64,000 nt of DNA from Sphingobacteriaceae bacterium DW12 (GTDB taxonomy: Bacteria; Bacteroidota; Bacteroidia; Sphingobacteriales; Sphingobacteriaceae). Below, in pieces: positions 45,356 to 55,352 of this stretch. Below the pieces are notes generated by a model, which saw only the letters and a program-made list of their open reading frames with translations, was not told the origin of the DNA and ran no database searches. The stretch's first letter is position 1, and each line of letters begins with the position of its first letter. A program made the translations under genes and the position numbers. Location: the NCBI GenBank assembly GCA_000783305.1, contig JROE01000002.1:124001-188000 (forward strand). Direction: 5' to 3'.

Positions 45356-47440
45356 CTACTTTGGCATCACCTTCTGAACGATACTGAGTAACGATTGCGC
45401 CCATTTCGCGTAGCCTCCAGACAGATGGATACCGTCACTGGAGTAGTCCTCCAGCGCTACTGTGCCATCTGCCTGGATAAAGGTTTTGGATTGTGGCGCA
45501 TAAATACAAGAGCCGTCTCGGGTTGCTCCCATTAAATATTCATGGATCTCAGCGTACTTGATTCTACGCGGATCATCCTTTGTCAATCCCACTGGCAATG
45601 GCCCGGTTAGCACCAACTTTGTCTCTTTCATGTGGGTATGCATCCATCTCTTAATCTCGACTATACCCGCGGCAATTTCAGAAGCCGAGTCCCCATCCAA
45701 AAAGTTGTTGACTCCAATCGTTACCACGATTATTTTAGGGGCTGCCTCTTTATACCGACCATTCATAAGTCTCCATAACACATTCTGCGTACGATCGCCC
45801 GCTATTCCGGCACAGTCCCAAGTATACTTTGAAAAGGTAGCATCAAATGCCGCGTATCCTGCCTTATAAGGCAAATGTGACCGACTTCCTCCTATCCCTT
45901 GCGTAATAGAGTTGCCCAAGAATAAGATATCCAGCTTGCCTTTTTTACTTTTTAAAATACTGTCGATGTCATTATGTTCCCCCCACCAGCCTGTATTAGG
46001 ATTCCAACCCGCTCCCGACCTATACTCCGACCCCGGAGCTGCAACTGCAGCAAAATTTATCTTACGACCTTCAGCTCTTAGCAAAAAATCAACAAGAGGC
46101 GTAGGATCGACCAAACTATGGGGATGATGTCCCACCTCAGGTTTATGTATAAGCTCCAGTTTCCCACCTGCCGCAATAACAGCTTTTGCAAACGGTAGCG
46201 TATTTTCCTCTGGAGGTACAATATCATCCCGATCACCAAGCACATGGATGGCTGGAATTTTTAACGCGCCAATCTCAGCCGCAAAATCCAATGGAGATTG
46301 GTTAAAATCAAGCGCTTGTTGTTCACTCAATCCATACATTTGTTTGAAAATCTCCCAACTTTCGGGGCTTCCCTTTCCTTTACCCTTACCACCGGGCCAA
46401 CTCTTTAGATCCAAAACAGGAGCATCAGCATATATAGCGCTCACGCGCTCTGGGTAGCGGAGTGTCCAATTATAGATATAAACGCCGCCCCGACTCATTC
46501 CCTCCATAATGGCCTTGTTGTGCAAACCTGACTGCTGCATAAACTGATAAAATCGATTCCAAATTCCGAGTGCTTCCTCATTACCAAAGCGCTCGGACAC
46601 ATCGCAGTATACTAGGTGGTATCCGCGTTCCAACATCGCAATGTCCAACTGCGGTTCATGTCCCCAAAATCGTGCCCTCCAAATCCATGGGTTTCCTTTT
46701 GCCGCTTTTTTTGGTTGCACAACTTTAGACGCTCTACCTTCAAAATCAAATGAGCTACAAGCATATCCATAGAAATTATCTACCATCGGTTTCTCCAATT
46801 CTATTTTGGGAACTTCGGTCATTGGAGTCACAATCAGTTCGTACAATCGCCTAGCGACAAGTGTGGCACCGATAGACGTCAGGGCCCGATGTTCATCTAA
46901 GTACACATTTTCATTTGCGAAGACAGGAGAAAAATCTATTATCTCTACCTCATTGACAAATGCTAAATCCTGCAAAAGCTGCTTTTTGCTCAGCGCGGGA
47001 TTTTCATCCACACCCTCAGGCCCCACGAGCAGTATGACCCTTGCCCCTGTCTTCAATAAAGAAATAAGCTTAGTTTCAAGTTTAGTCCCGTTGTCTGCCA
47101 AGCTTTTAAAAAATTCCACATCGGTATTTAAATCCAGTACCACCAAATCTCCCCGTCTTACAATTAGACCGTTCAAATTATTCATTACTTCCTCTCCGTT
47201 GACTATCCCTTTATTTACATGAGGGTTTTTACCATTTAGTAATACGCTATAATCCTTTCCAAGCATGGCACCCAATTGCGCTGGGTAACTATTTTTTTCC
47301 GGCATGAACATCGTTTTGCCGCTTGTGAAATGCTGTCCAATGCAGTAGATTTTCGAATTGGATTGGGCGTAAAGAATCGTCGCTGAACAGGCTAGGAGCA
47401 GTGTCCAGTTCACAAACATCAACGTAAGCTTTTTTAACAT
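45356..47440 (-). CDS. Three-domain exported esterase: SGNH-like, alpha/beta hydrolase, SGNH
   Basis: 694 residues with a Sec leader (~1-25). Region ~27-205 resembles an SGNH fold that lacks a clear GDSL Ser. Region ~215-445 is an alpha/beta hydrolase with nucleophile elbow EGMSRGG, an Asp in GDRDDIVPP and a His in VGHHPH. Region ~480-694 is a typical SGNH hydrolase with LGNSITQG, a GVNNF block and DGIHLS. It probably removes ester groups (for example acetyl) from a glycan. It is transcribed on its own, since a terminator separates it from the GH29 gene upstream. Confidence 0.82.
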   Translation of the reverse strand: MLKKLTLMFVNWTLLLACSATILYAQSNSKIYCIGQHFTSGKTMFMPEKNSYPAQLGAMLGKDYSVLLNGKNPHVNKGIVNGEEVMNNLNGLIVRRGDLVVLDLNTDVEFFKSLADNGTKLETKLISLLKTGARVILLVGPEGVDENPALSKKQLLQDLAFVNEVEIIDFSPVFANENVYLDEHRALTSIGATLVARRLYELIVTPMTEVPKIELEKPMVDNFYGYACSSFDFEGRASKVVQPKKAAKGNPWIWRARFWGHEPQLDIAMLERGYHLVYCDVSERFGNEEALGIWNRFYQFMQQSGLHNKAIMEGMSRGGVYIYNWTLRYPERVSAIYADAPVLDLKSWPGGKGKGKGSPESWEIFKQMYGLSEQQALDFNQSPLDFAAEIGALKIPAIHVLGDRDDIVPPEENTLPFAKAVIAAGGKLELIHKPEVGHHPHSLVDPTPLVDFLLRAEGRKINFAAVAAPGSEYRSGAGWNPNTGWWGEHNDIDSILKSKKGKLDILFLGNSITQGIGGSRSHLPYKAGYAAFDATFSKYTWDCAGIAGDRTQNVLWRLMNGRYKEAAPKIIVVTIGVNNFLDGDSASEIAAGIVEIKRWMHTHMKETKLVLTGPLPVGLTKDDPRRIKYAEIHEYLMGATRDGSCIYAPQSKTFIQADGTVALEDYSSDGIHLSGGYAKWAQSLLSIVQKVMPK

Positions 47441-47520
47441 GTATATAGGCTTTGATAATAAATAAAGGGTAAATGTCTAAAACCGAAAAATATTCAATAA
47501 ATCACGTATAGCATTTCATC

Positions 47521-47565
47521 AAAAAAGCCAATAAACATCTATACATAGATATGATATTTATTGGC
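47521..47565 (-). terminator. Terminator after the long GH29 gene
   Basis: On the minus strand GCCAATAAATATC pairs with GATGTTTATTGGC (13 bp, one mismatch; plus-strand arms 47527-47539 and 47553-47565) and is followed by T6. It separates this gene from the esterase gene. Confidence 0.8.
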
Positions 47566-47589
47566 GTATATTCACTAAAAAATAGTTAT

Positions 47590-49842
47590 CTATTCTATAA
47601 AGTCAAGTTCTGCAACTGTCAGGACTTGCCCTCCTCCCGTTATTTCGATAGACTCTACTCGTACATATCGAGCCTGTATCTTCTTAGAAAACCTATGCGT
47701 CCGTTTTGTTGGGTCATTGATTAAATTCCCAAATTCAAAACGCTCCACTTCTTGCCAATCTTTCCCATCAATACTTATCTTTATTACCCCCTTAGCCATC
47801 ATTCCCTTTCCATTCTCCTTCTGTGGCGTATAAACAAATGCACTTAGGCTGTATTGCATCCCCAAATCTATCGATATATGCTGAACAGCACCGGTTTCAT
47901 TGGACTGCCAGTAAGTATTCGGCTGTGCATCTACAGCCATTTTAGCGCTGTGCTTGGCGGCCTCGCTGCTTACCTCTAGTATATGCCAATCTTTTTTAGC
48001 TATTCCCAAAGTCTCTTCTGCAAGAGCACCTACCAACTTATCCGCGCTGACAGCCACGGCTTTTATCTGTCCACCTTTTACAGCTATTGGCTGTGTGTAT
48101 ATTGCAGATGCGGCAGTAGGTTGGCTACCATCTAGCGTATAGTGAATCTGGAAATAGGCATTCAAATTTTTAAGAATATCTTCCCCGTGAGGCTTCCATC
48201 CAAATTCGCTTTTCTGAGGAGCGATTGTAACCAAGCCGTCCATACCCCGGCTGAATGCCAACTGTGGAGGTCTTCCCGGTGCGTAGTGTGCAGATACATT
48301 GCTGATGACAGGTGTTGCTCTAGTTTCCAGTACTCGTAGGCGAACCTTATCCGTTGTCACCTCGTGGAATCGTAAGATACGTTTATACCCAACATTTGTC
48401 GCTGCTGCCACCTCCTTCCATTGTCCATCTACCCAAGCATCAAGCGCATGCTTTTCTATACGTTCGCCATTTGTGCTAATCGCCTCCTGCACGACAAATC
48501 GATTCAATTTAACAGGCTGGCTCCAGGTATAGATCAATGCTGGACTATCACCAGTCAACAGCGTAAAAGATTCCATGTTGTTGTCCAAGGTTTCCTTGGC
48601 GCCTTTGGCTCCCTTCATTAAGTTGCGGCCGTAGGTTTCTTGGATACGAGTTCCAACCTCCTGTAATACCCTTACATCCTCAGGAGAGAACTTTCCCTCT
48701 CGATTAGGGGGAATATTCAACAGGAAGGTAGAATTGCCCCCAACAGATCGTTCGTAAATATCAAAAACGTCATCTGTGCTTCTGACTTTTTGGTGTGTGT
48801 CGTCCCTATAAAACCACCCTTCCCTAATCGACGTATTGGTTTCAGCTTGTTGGTAATGTAGGTATTTAGCTTTCAAAACCTTTTTCCGACTACCTAAATC
48901 TTCGTCTGTTAAATCTAGAAAATTTTGCAATCCAGCTGGGTCATCATTGTACGGAATCACATTCCATTCGGTGCTTCGGGTTCCTCCTGATTCATTTCCA
49001 CACCAACGGATATCTTCCTTTCCAAAGATTACAGCCTCAGGTGCCAATTTCTTAATCAACTCCCGCCAAGCGGTGTAATTATATTTCTGTCCGCCTTTTG
49101 TCTTCGGGTGGGCACCATCAAACCAGACCTCATGCACTGGACCATATTCGGTCAGCAACTCAAACAGTTGGTTTAAAAAATATTCATTGTAATCATCCAC
49201 TTCAAACTTGAATTGTATCTTGTTCTTGAATGGACGTCCTGCCACCGCACGCGGGATTGTCCGCTCAGTATACTTGCTCAAGTTGCCATAGAGCCCATCA
49301 GCACTTTCAATCTGGAATAAATCTGCTGGTGAAAGGTAAACTCCTAGTTTAAGACCGTACTTTTGACAAGAGGTAGCTAGTTCTTTCAAGATATCGCCTT
49401 TTCCGTCTTTGAACCCTGTAGACATAACACCGTGGGTAGTATATCTACTTTGCCAAAGGACAAATCCGTCATGGTGCTTCACGGTAATGATTACCTTTTT
49501 CATCCCAGCGGCCTTCATCGCCTCACACCATTGGTCTGTATCCAGATTTTTAAGGTCAAAAATCCGAGGGTCTTCCATACCATTACCCCACTCCATTCTT
49601 GTAAAGGTATTCGGTCCTAAATGGATGAACGCTATAAACTCATTTTTCAAAGCTCGATATTGATTTGCAGTTGGGACTACATGCACCGCTTTATTTAAGA
49701 TTTCTTCAGGTGTGTCGCTAGCGTCGATCTGATAGGTATTCTTGACAGATATCTTGTTGGTATTCACCTGCGCATGTCCATATACAGAGACAAGCCCCAA
49801 CATGGAAATCAAAAGGAAAGATTTATGTATGTTAATATTCAT
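47590..49842 (-). CDS. GH29 alpha-L-fucosidase with C-terminal binding domains
   Basis: 750 residues. Sec leader (~1-24); GH29 catalytic barrel (~40-400) with MKKVIITVKHHDGFVLW and the nucleophile Asp in VWFDGAHP; a beta-sandwich (~420-540); a chitobiase-like segment (~555-625); and a C-terminal F5/8-type (CBM32-like) domain (~630-750; YWQSNETGAVQHISIDLG). It removes alpha-L-fucose from a glycan at the cell surface or in the periplasm. Divergent from the gene at 50218. Confidence 0.92.
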   Translation of the reverse strand: MNINIHKSFLLISMLGLVSVYGHAQVNTNKISVKNTYQIDASDTPEEILNKAVHVVPTANQYRALKNEFIAFIHLGPNTFTRMEWGNGMEDPRIFDLKNLDTDQWCEAMKAAGMKKVIITVKHHDGFVLWQSRYTTHGVMSTGFKDGKGDILKELATSCQKYGLKLGVYLSPADLFQIESADGLYGNLSKYTERTIPRAVAGRPFKNKIQFKFEVDDYNEYFLNQLFELLTEYGPVHEVWFDGAHPKTKGGQKYNYTAWRELIKKLAPEAVIFGKEDIRWCGNESGGTRSTEWNVIPYNDDPAGLQNFLDLTDEDLGSRKKVLKAKYLHYQQAETNTSIREGWFYRDDTHQKVRSTDDVFDIYERSVGGNSTFLLNIPPNREGKFSPEDVRVLQEVGTRIQETYGRNLMKGAKGAKETLDNNMESFTLLTGDSPALIYTWSQPVKLNRFVVQEAISTNGERIEKHALDAWVDGQWKEVAAATNVGYKRILRFHEVTTDKVRLRVLETRATPVISNVSAHYAPGRPPQLAFSRGMDGLVTIAPQKSEFGWKPHGEDILKNLNAYFQIHYTLDGSQPTAASAIYTQPIAVKGGQIKAVAVSADKLVGALAEETLGIAKKDWHILEVSSEAAKHSAKMAVDAQPNTYWQSNETGAVQHISIDLGMQYSLSAFVYTPQKENGKGMMAKGVIKISIDGKDWQEVERFEFGNLINDPTKRTHRFSKKIQARYVRVESIEITGGGQVLTVAELDFIE

Positions 49843-50217
49843 CTGATTGGTTTACATAGTTTCACTACTGAATAGAAGAGATTCTTTTCAATGCTGCAAT
49901 TTACGGGCAAACTCCCAAACAGACGAACACGATATTACCCCATACTAAGTCTATATTACCATATACTCTCACTATTTCTATAAAAATTAAAAATCAGTAT
50001 GTTGCTACATTAATTATTTATTATACTTGTATGTATACACATAATTTATCGAATAGCCTCGATTATGAAATGAGCTCTTCTTTTACTTTATTTGATCTTA
50101 TTTCCTTAGTATAAAGACATCAAATGCATCACAAAAGAGAATCACAGGCCAAGCATCAAAAATCGAACGAATATCCGCAATATGAAATAGATATAACATA
50201 AAAAATAATTTATACTA
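49843..50217. other. Divergent intergenic region
   Basis: 375 AT-rich bases between the GH29 gene (minus) and the six-hairpin protein (plus). Must hold both promoters; a weak symmetric TGTATGTATACACA lies near 50028-50041. I see no clear -7 box with a -33 partner and no ORF of coding character. Confidence 0.4.
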
Positions 50218-51534
50218 ATGAAAAAATACGCCATTTACCTTTTGTCCTGTGCCTTTTTTGCAACAGGGTGTCAGTCCGGGACCAAGATCAGTAAACAGGA
50301 GCTTGCCGACCGAATTTTAGCTGATACAAGTTTTCGCACGGTAGATAGTCTTGCTCGTGCCGTCATAAAAGAAGGCTTCAATGCAGGCAGTGGTTACTCT
50401 CAGATTTGGGCTCGTGACCTCAATACCTTTATAGAAACCGCTCTGGAAGAGCGTTCCAAAGATGAAGTCAGAGGAGCTATCCTGCTTTTCTTTGCATTGC
50501 AGCAAAAAAACGATGAAATGATCGATGGCTACGTGCTCAAGAAAGACTTTACTTGGAATGACGACACCCCTTATTATTCAGCTGCCGCTCCTAACCACGT
50601 AGGCTTTAAGAATACTGTAGAGACAGACCAAGAGACCTCCTTGATTCAGCTCGTCGGCAAATACGTCAGTAAAACAGGCGATACAGCCTTACTTCAGGAA
50701 AAGGTAGCGGGTGTGACCGTCTATGAGCGTATGGAGAAAATGGTCGATTATCTTCTGCGTGCGCGTTACAACAAAGAATTTGGTTTATTATGGGGAGCCA
50801 TGACTGCTGATTGGGGTGATGTACAGCCCAACGATGATTTTGGTTGCGATTGGAACGATAGCCTGTCTCACCAAGCGATAGATGTCTACGACAATGCTAT
50901 GTTTATTATTGCAATGGATTACTTGCAACAAATGACAACGGACAAAATTAAACTGGATCGTTGGAAAACCTTAAAGCAAGATATACATGACAACGTAAGA
51001 AAGCATTTATGGGACACGAAAAATCAAAAATTTATTCCCCATGTTTATCCTGCTGTATCCCCTATACCTGCTGGTTTCGACGAAAACAGCATTCATTATC
51101 ATGGTGGTACAGCCGTAGCTATAGAAGCAGGATTACTATCAAAGGAAGAGATTACCACAGTCAATAAGCAAATGGTTGCAAATGCTAAGCTATCCGGTAT
51201 GCCCAGTATCGGGCTCACACTCTACCCGACCTACCCTAAGGGATTTTTCAAAGGCGAGATGTCCGTCCCTTATGTTTATCAGAATGGGGGTGATTGGACT
51301 TGGTTTGGTGGTCGTATGATACAGCAACTTATCGCACATGGATTTGTCCATGAAGCCTACGAAGAGGTTCGCCCTATGATTGATCGTGTAGTGAAGAATC
51401 GAGGTTTCTACGAATGGTATGGACAAGGAGATGTACCCAGTGGATCTGGGAAGTTCAAAGGTTCAGCAGGGGTGTTGACCAAGGCCATTACTCAATTTCG
51501 AGAATGGGCAACGGCTATACAGAAAGGCAAGTAA
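50218..51534 (+). CDS. Exported (alpha/alpha)6-barrel glycosidase-like lipoprotein
   Basis: 438 residues with a lipobox (FATGC, ~residue 18). Motifs IWARDLNTFIETAL (RD), TWNDDTPYY, ETDQETSL, TADWGDVQPNDDFGCDW and a C-terminal NGGDWTWFGGR place it among six-hairpin glycosidase-like proteins of Bacteroidota. I do not recognise a specific CAZy family. Conserved acidic residues in RD, TDQE and DWGD could be catalytic. Its position in a fucose locus suggests action on a fucose-containing glycan. Ends in a perfect palindromic terminator. Confidence 0.72.
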   Translation: MKKYAIYLLSCAFFATGCQSGTKISKQELADRILADTSFRTVDSLARAVIKEGFNAGSGYSQIWARDLNTFIETALEERSKDEVRGAILLFFALQQKNDEMIDGYVLKKDFTWNDDTPYYSAAAPNHVGFKNTVETDQETSLIQLVGKYVSKTGDTALLQEKVAGVTVYERMEKMVDYLLRARYNKEFGLLWGAMTADWGDVQPNDDFGCDWNDSLSHQAIDVYDNAMFIIAMDYLQQMTTDKIKLDRWKTLKQDIHDNVRKHLWDTKNQKFIPHVYPAVSPIPAGFDENSIHYHGGTAVAIEAGLLSKEEITTVNKQMVANAKLSGMPSIGLTLYPTYPKGFFKGEMSVPYVYQNGGDWTWFGGRMIQQLIAHGFVHEAYEEVRPMIDRVVKNRGFYEWYGQGDVPSGSGKFKGSAGVLTKAITQFREWATAIQKGK

Positions 51535-51537
51535 CGT

Positions 51538-51571
51538 AATACCCAAGAGGCTTTAAAGCCTCTTGGGTATT
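51538..51571. terminator. Perfect 34-nt palindromic terminator, convergent genes
   Basis: AATACCCAAGAGGCTTT is immediately followed by its exact reverse complement (51538-51554 / 51555-51571). It sits 3 nt after one stop and directly abuts the stop of the convergent SDR gene, so it serves both directions. Confidence 0.85.
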
Positions 51572-52342
51572 CTAAAAAATACGCCTATACCCCAGTTCGG
51601 CCCCACCACTTACCGGCAGGTTGATCCCTGTTATAAACCTGGCTTTTTCGGATAATAAGAATACGCAAGCATCCGCTATGACATCCCCCTCTGGGCAATA
51701 CCCCAATGCATGGATGTCCTTTAAAAAATCAAATACTTTCTCTGGTTCGGGTTGTTCATGCGCCCATGTATGAAGCATCGGGGTCATTACCGCCGCAGGC
51801 AGTACGGCATTGACCCGCACACCGTCCTTCGCATAGTCCAACGCCATAGACTTCGTCAAGGCATTGACCGCTCCTTTGGTTGCCGAATATGCCGCATGGT
51901 TCTCTTGTCCTATTTCCCCTACTAAACTACTGGTATGCAGAATGCTTCCTTTGGATGCTTTCAAATACGGTACACCATGACGAGCCGTCAACAATATACT
52001 TTTGATATTTACCGACATAAGAAAATCCCACTCCTCATCGGTAGTTGTATGTAAGGGTTTAGAAGGAGAGCCCACCCCAGCATTGTTGTGGATAGCATCC
52101 AACCGACCAAATCTAGTAATAGTCCTTTCAATGCTTGCCCGAACATCTGCATCTCTTGTTACGTCGCAGCAAATCCCCAGGTGATCGTCACCAATTATGT
52201 TTATGGTCTCTGCTACCGAATGATTGTCTAATCCAATTACAACAACACAAGCCCCAGCCGCAACGTATGCCTGTGTACAAGCCAGTCCTATACCAGCCGT
52301 CCCTCCGGTAATCAAGATTACCTTATCTTTTAATTCCTCCAT
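51572..52342 (-). CDS. Short-chain dehydrogenase (probable sugar or keto-sugar-acid oxidoreductase)
   Basis: 256-residue SDR with TGGTAGIG cofactor motif, DVTRDADV, NNAG, catalytic Ser in HTSSL and YSATKGA (Tyr/Lys). In the operon with fuconate dehydratase, mutarotase and transporter the likely reactions are oxidation of L-fucose to L-fuconolactone or of 2-keto-3-deoxy-L-fuconate; which one is not decided by sequence. Last gene of the operon; the GH95 gene ends 55 nt upstream. Confidence 0.85.
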   Translation of the reverse strand: MEELKDKVILITGGTAGIGLACTQAYVAAGACVVVIGLDNHSVAETINIIGDDHLGICCDVTRDADVRASIERTITRFGRLDAIHNNAGVGSPSKPLHTTTDEEWDFLMSVNIKSILLTARHGVPYLKASKGSILHTSSLVGEIGQENHAAYSATKGAVNALTKSMALDYAKDGVRVNAVLPAAVMTPMLHTWAHEQPEPEKVFDFLKDIHALGYCPEGDVIADACVFLLSEKARFITGINLPVSGGAELGYRRIF

Positions 52343-52397
52343 CGGTTTAGATTTACCTTACTCATAAGTATTCTTTTTGACATGCGCTTCAACAAAG

Positions 52398-54821
52398 CTA
52401 TAGCAATTTCTTAACATCTACCCACCTTCCTGCTGCAAGACGCACTTCGATAATACGGTCTTTATATTTTATCTTACATGTCGTACCGTACTTGGCCTTC
52501 ACAAATGCCGATTGCAGCTGACCGTCATTCCATTCCATATCCACTATAATCGCTCCTCTAGCGACCAATCCCGAGATTTCACCTTCTGCCCAATTCGTGG
52601 GCAACGCCGGCAACAATTCTATAAAATCTTCATGACTTTGCAAAAGCATTTCTGCCATTCCAGCGATTACCCCGAAATTACCATCGATTTGAAACGGAGG
52701 GCAAGCGTCAAACATATTGTAATAAGTGCCGCCGCCGCCATCATACTTGGTGTCCATAGCTGCAGTGGGCCGCAATTGTTTGTTGAGCATACCCAAAGCA
52801 CGATTGCCATTGTGCAACCTTGCCCAAAGCGCAATCTTCCAAGCATAGGTCCACCCGACACCGTCGTCACCCCTTTTTTCCAAAGATTGTTGTACAGCCT
52901 TTGCCAAATCTGGTGTCCGGGCTACCGTGATTTCGTTGCCCGGATAGAAGGCAAATAGATGAGACAAATGCCTATGCGCAGGTTCCACCTCTTCAAATTC
53001 ATGTGCCCATTCCATCAACCTGCCATCACGTCCTACAGCAGGTCTCGCTAATTTCTCGATTGCCCCTTTCACCCTTTTCAGGAATGCGGCATCCTTATGA
53101 CGAAGTATATGGGCAGCCTGAAGGGTATTTTCAAACAGGTTGTAGATTACTTGTTGATCATGAGATGGCCCCATACTTATTTGAGCTACAGAGCCATCAG
53201 GTGCCTTAAATGAATTTTCTGGTGAGGGAGATGGTCCAGAGACCAATAGTCCCGTTTTGGGGTCGGCAACTAGCCAATCCAAATAGAACAAACAGGCTTC
53301 CTTCAATATCGGGTATGCGCGATTCAGATAGGTTTTGTCTTTGCTGAACGCGTAGTGCTCCCAGAGGTGCTGCGCAATCCACGCCCCACCACCAATATGC
53401 ATCCCCCAACTCGCACTTTCACCTGGTGAAGTATAGCCCCATACATTGGTGATTGGGTGCAATACCCACCCCGCCATTCGATACTGCGTTGCCGCCGTCT
53501 TCTTGCCCGGCGCAACTATTGTAGCAATTAGATCCAAGAGGGGTCTATGCGATTCCGACAAATTGGTAACCTCTGCAGGCCAGTAGTTCATCTGCACGTT
53601 GATATCGGTATGATAATCGCCATTCCAAGGCGTCTGTATCTTATTGGCCCATATTCCTTGTAGATTAGCAGGCAGTCCACCATCACGTGAAGATGAAAGT
53701 AAGAGGTAACGCCCATATTGGAGATATAATGGATACAACACCTGTTCATTGCCAGACCGTTCGTTATTTGCCATCAACACATTCGTAGGCAAATCATTTG
53801 CTCCTTTCCCCAATCGGAAATCTACTCGCCCCATAAAGGCGGAAAAGTCTGCAATATGTCTTTTTTTGAGGTCAGGATATGCGCGTGCCGACGCCATTTT
53901 TATAATCTCTTGATGCTCTTTATCAAAATTCGGATTCTTATATACTGGATATTCTTGTTTATAATCTGTTTTTGCCGTCACAATCAAGGTGACTGCATTG
54001 GCATCACTGATTTGAATACCCTTTCCCGCATTGCTAATCTTTCCGCCCTCCAATAAAGGGGTCACCTGTGCGATATACCGCATACCTTCTCCACCTCGTC
54101 CATCGTCCATCGTACCAGCCATCTGCAGGCTATTGTCCACCACACGAGTCTCAAATCGCTCAGGTCTATCCAATCCCACAGCTACATCAATAGCACCTGG
54201 TCGATCGGCCGTCAGGCGGATAACAATTGCCTTGTCAGGGTGACTGGCAAACACTTCCCGGGTATAGCGTACCCCGTTCTGCGAGAAAGTTGTCGATGCC
54301 ACTCCATTTATCAAATCCAACTCCCGATAGTAATGTTGGTAAGGAGAGTTTGTTCCAAAATCCAAGCGCAAATCGCCTAATGTCTGAAAACAGCCAAAGG
54401 GCACATTTGCACCGTTACCATGGCCAGAACCTTTTCCTTTTGTAATCTGGGTTCTATTCGTCAATTCTGTTGCTTCCTTGTACTTGCCCTGAAAAAGTAG
54501 TTCTCTAATCTTGCCTAGCGATTCTGGCGCTGCTGGGTTATCCCCATCATCCACACTTCCGCTCCACAAAGTCATCTCGTTGAGCTGTATACGCTCTTGG
54601 TTGACGTCGCCAAAGACCATCGCCCCCAATGAGCCATTGCCTATTGGCAATGCTTTCAGCCACTCTGGATCGCTTTCCCAAGCACTTGCTACGTCCTTGG
54701 CCAAAGCATTTGCGGGGCTTTCAAACCAGATTTTATTCCGCTTGTTCGGTTGCGCTTTTAACCCCGAGGCACCGAGGCACAAGATTGTCAAATAGCAAAT
54801 CAATTGTTTTACGTGCTTCAT
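52398..54821 (-). CDS. GH95 alpha-L-fucosidase (alpha-1,2 type)
   Basis: About 807 residues. Sec leader (~5-24, LKAQ), N-terminal beta-sandwich (LPIGNGSLGAMVFG ... LNEMTLWSG), (alpha/alpha)6 barrel with WNGDYHTDINVQMNYW (two Asn), the acid Glu region GPSPSPENSF and IDGNFG (Asp). These match the catalytic set known for GH95. ATG 54821 gives the best leader; 54851 is the longer option. Fourth gene of the fuconate-dehydratase operon. Confidence 0.92.
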   Translation of the reverse strand: MKHVKQLICYLTILCLGASGLKAQPNKRNKIWFESPANALAKDVASAWESDPEWLKALPIGNGSLGAMVFGDVNQERIQLNEMTLWSGSVDDGDNPAAPESLGKIRELLFQGKYKEATELTNRTQITKGKGSGHGNGANVPFGCFQTLGDLRLDFGTNSPYQHYYRELDLINGVASTTFSQNGVRYTREVFASHPDKAIVIRLTADRPGAIDVAVGLDRPERFETRVVDNSLQMAGTMDDGRGGEGMRYIAQVTPLLEGGKISNAGKGIQISDANAVTLIVTAKTDYKQEYPVYKNPNFDKEHQEIIKMASARAYPDLKKRHIADFSAFMGRVDFRLGKGANDLPTNVLMANNERSGNEQVLYPLYLQYGRYLLLSSSRDGGLPANLQGIWANKIQTPWNGDYHTDINVQMNYWPAEVTNLSESHRPLLDLIATIVAPGKKTAATQYRMAGWVLHPITNVWGYTSPGESASWGMHIGGGAWIAQHLWEHYAFSKDKTYLNRAYPILKEACLFYLDWLVADPKTGLLVSGPSPSPENSFKAPDGSVAQISMGPSHDQQVIYNLFENTLQAAHILRHKDAAFLKRVKGAIEKLARPAVGRDGRLMEWAHEFEEVEPAHRHLSHLFAFYPGNEITVARTPDLAKAVQQSLEKRGDDGVGWTYAWKIALWARLHNGNRALGMLNKQLRPTAAMDTKYDGGGGTYYNMFDACPPFQIDGNFGVIAGMAEMLLQSHEDFIELLPALPTNWAEGEISGLVARGAIIVDMEWNDGQLQSAFVKAKYGTTCKIKYKDRIIEVRLAAGRWVDVKKLL

Positions 54822-54911
54822 TAGCTTTATTTTTGCTGTCATGTTTTTCATTTGTCACTATTTGGCATTGATCAGCCCTTCCCCAATTGAATGGCTAATC
54901 GATATACCTTA

Positions 54912-55352
54912 TCAATCCGTATGGAATACTTCTTCCATATCCGACCACATTGCACCTTTCACTGCCGCATCTGGTAGGGGTATCTGGCAAGGATCCGTCT
55001 CTTTCCACCAACGCTGCGTCTCCGGGTCATCCCCCATCTTTTTCATATCCGCTTCAAAATTATCCCCTACATACTCGAAATAGCTAAAAAGATAGCTCTT
55101 CCCGTCTATCTTTTTGAGATAGATGGAATAATTCTCGATATTACAATCCTTTATCCGCTCTAACACCGCAGGCCAGGCAGCAGTATGCAGCTGTTTATAG
55201 GTTGCTATTTTGTCCTCTTTTAGCCCTGTCACCGATGCATATCTTTTTATCCTACCTGATGGTTTCGAATCTAGGCAAGCTATACACAACATAGCTATGG
55301 TAAGGCCCAACAGGAGTATGCCTAAGACGAATTTTTTATTTAAATATTCCAT
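54912..55352 (-). CDS. Exported L-rhamnose/L-fucose mutarotase-like protein
   Basis: About 146 residues. The C-terminal ~105 residues are a RhaM-type mutarotase (DUF718): YKQLHTAAWPAVLERI, NYSIYL, YFEYVG and WWKETDPCQ. The N-terminal ~30 residues are a hydrophobic leader ending in CIAC, a weak lipobox, which is not usual for this cytosolic family. In this operon it probably interconverts fucose anomers after release by the fucosidases. It overlaps the transporter gene by 17 nt. Confidence 0.82.
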   Translation of the reverse strand: MEYLNKKFVLGILLLGLTIAMLCIACLDSKPSGRIKRYASVTGLKEDKIATYKQLHTAAWPAVLERIKDCNIENYSIYLKKIDGKSYLFSYFEYVGDNFEADMKKMGDDPETQRWWKETDPCQIPLPDAAVKGAMWSDMEEVFHTD

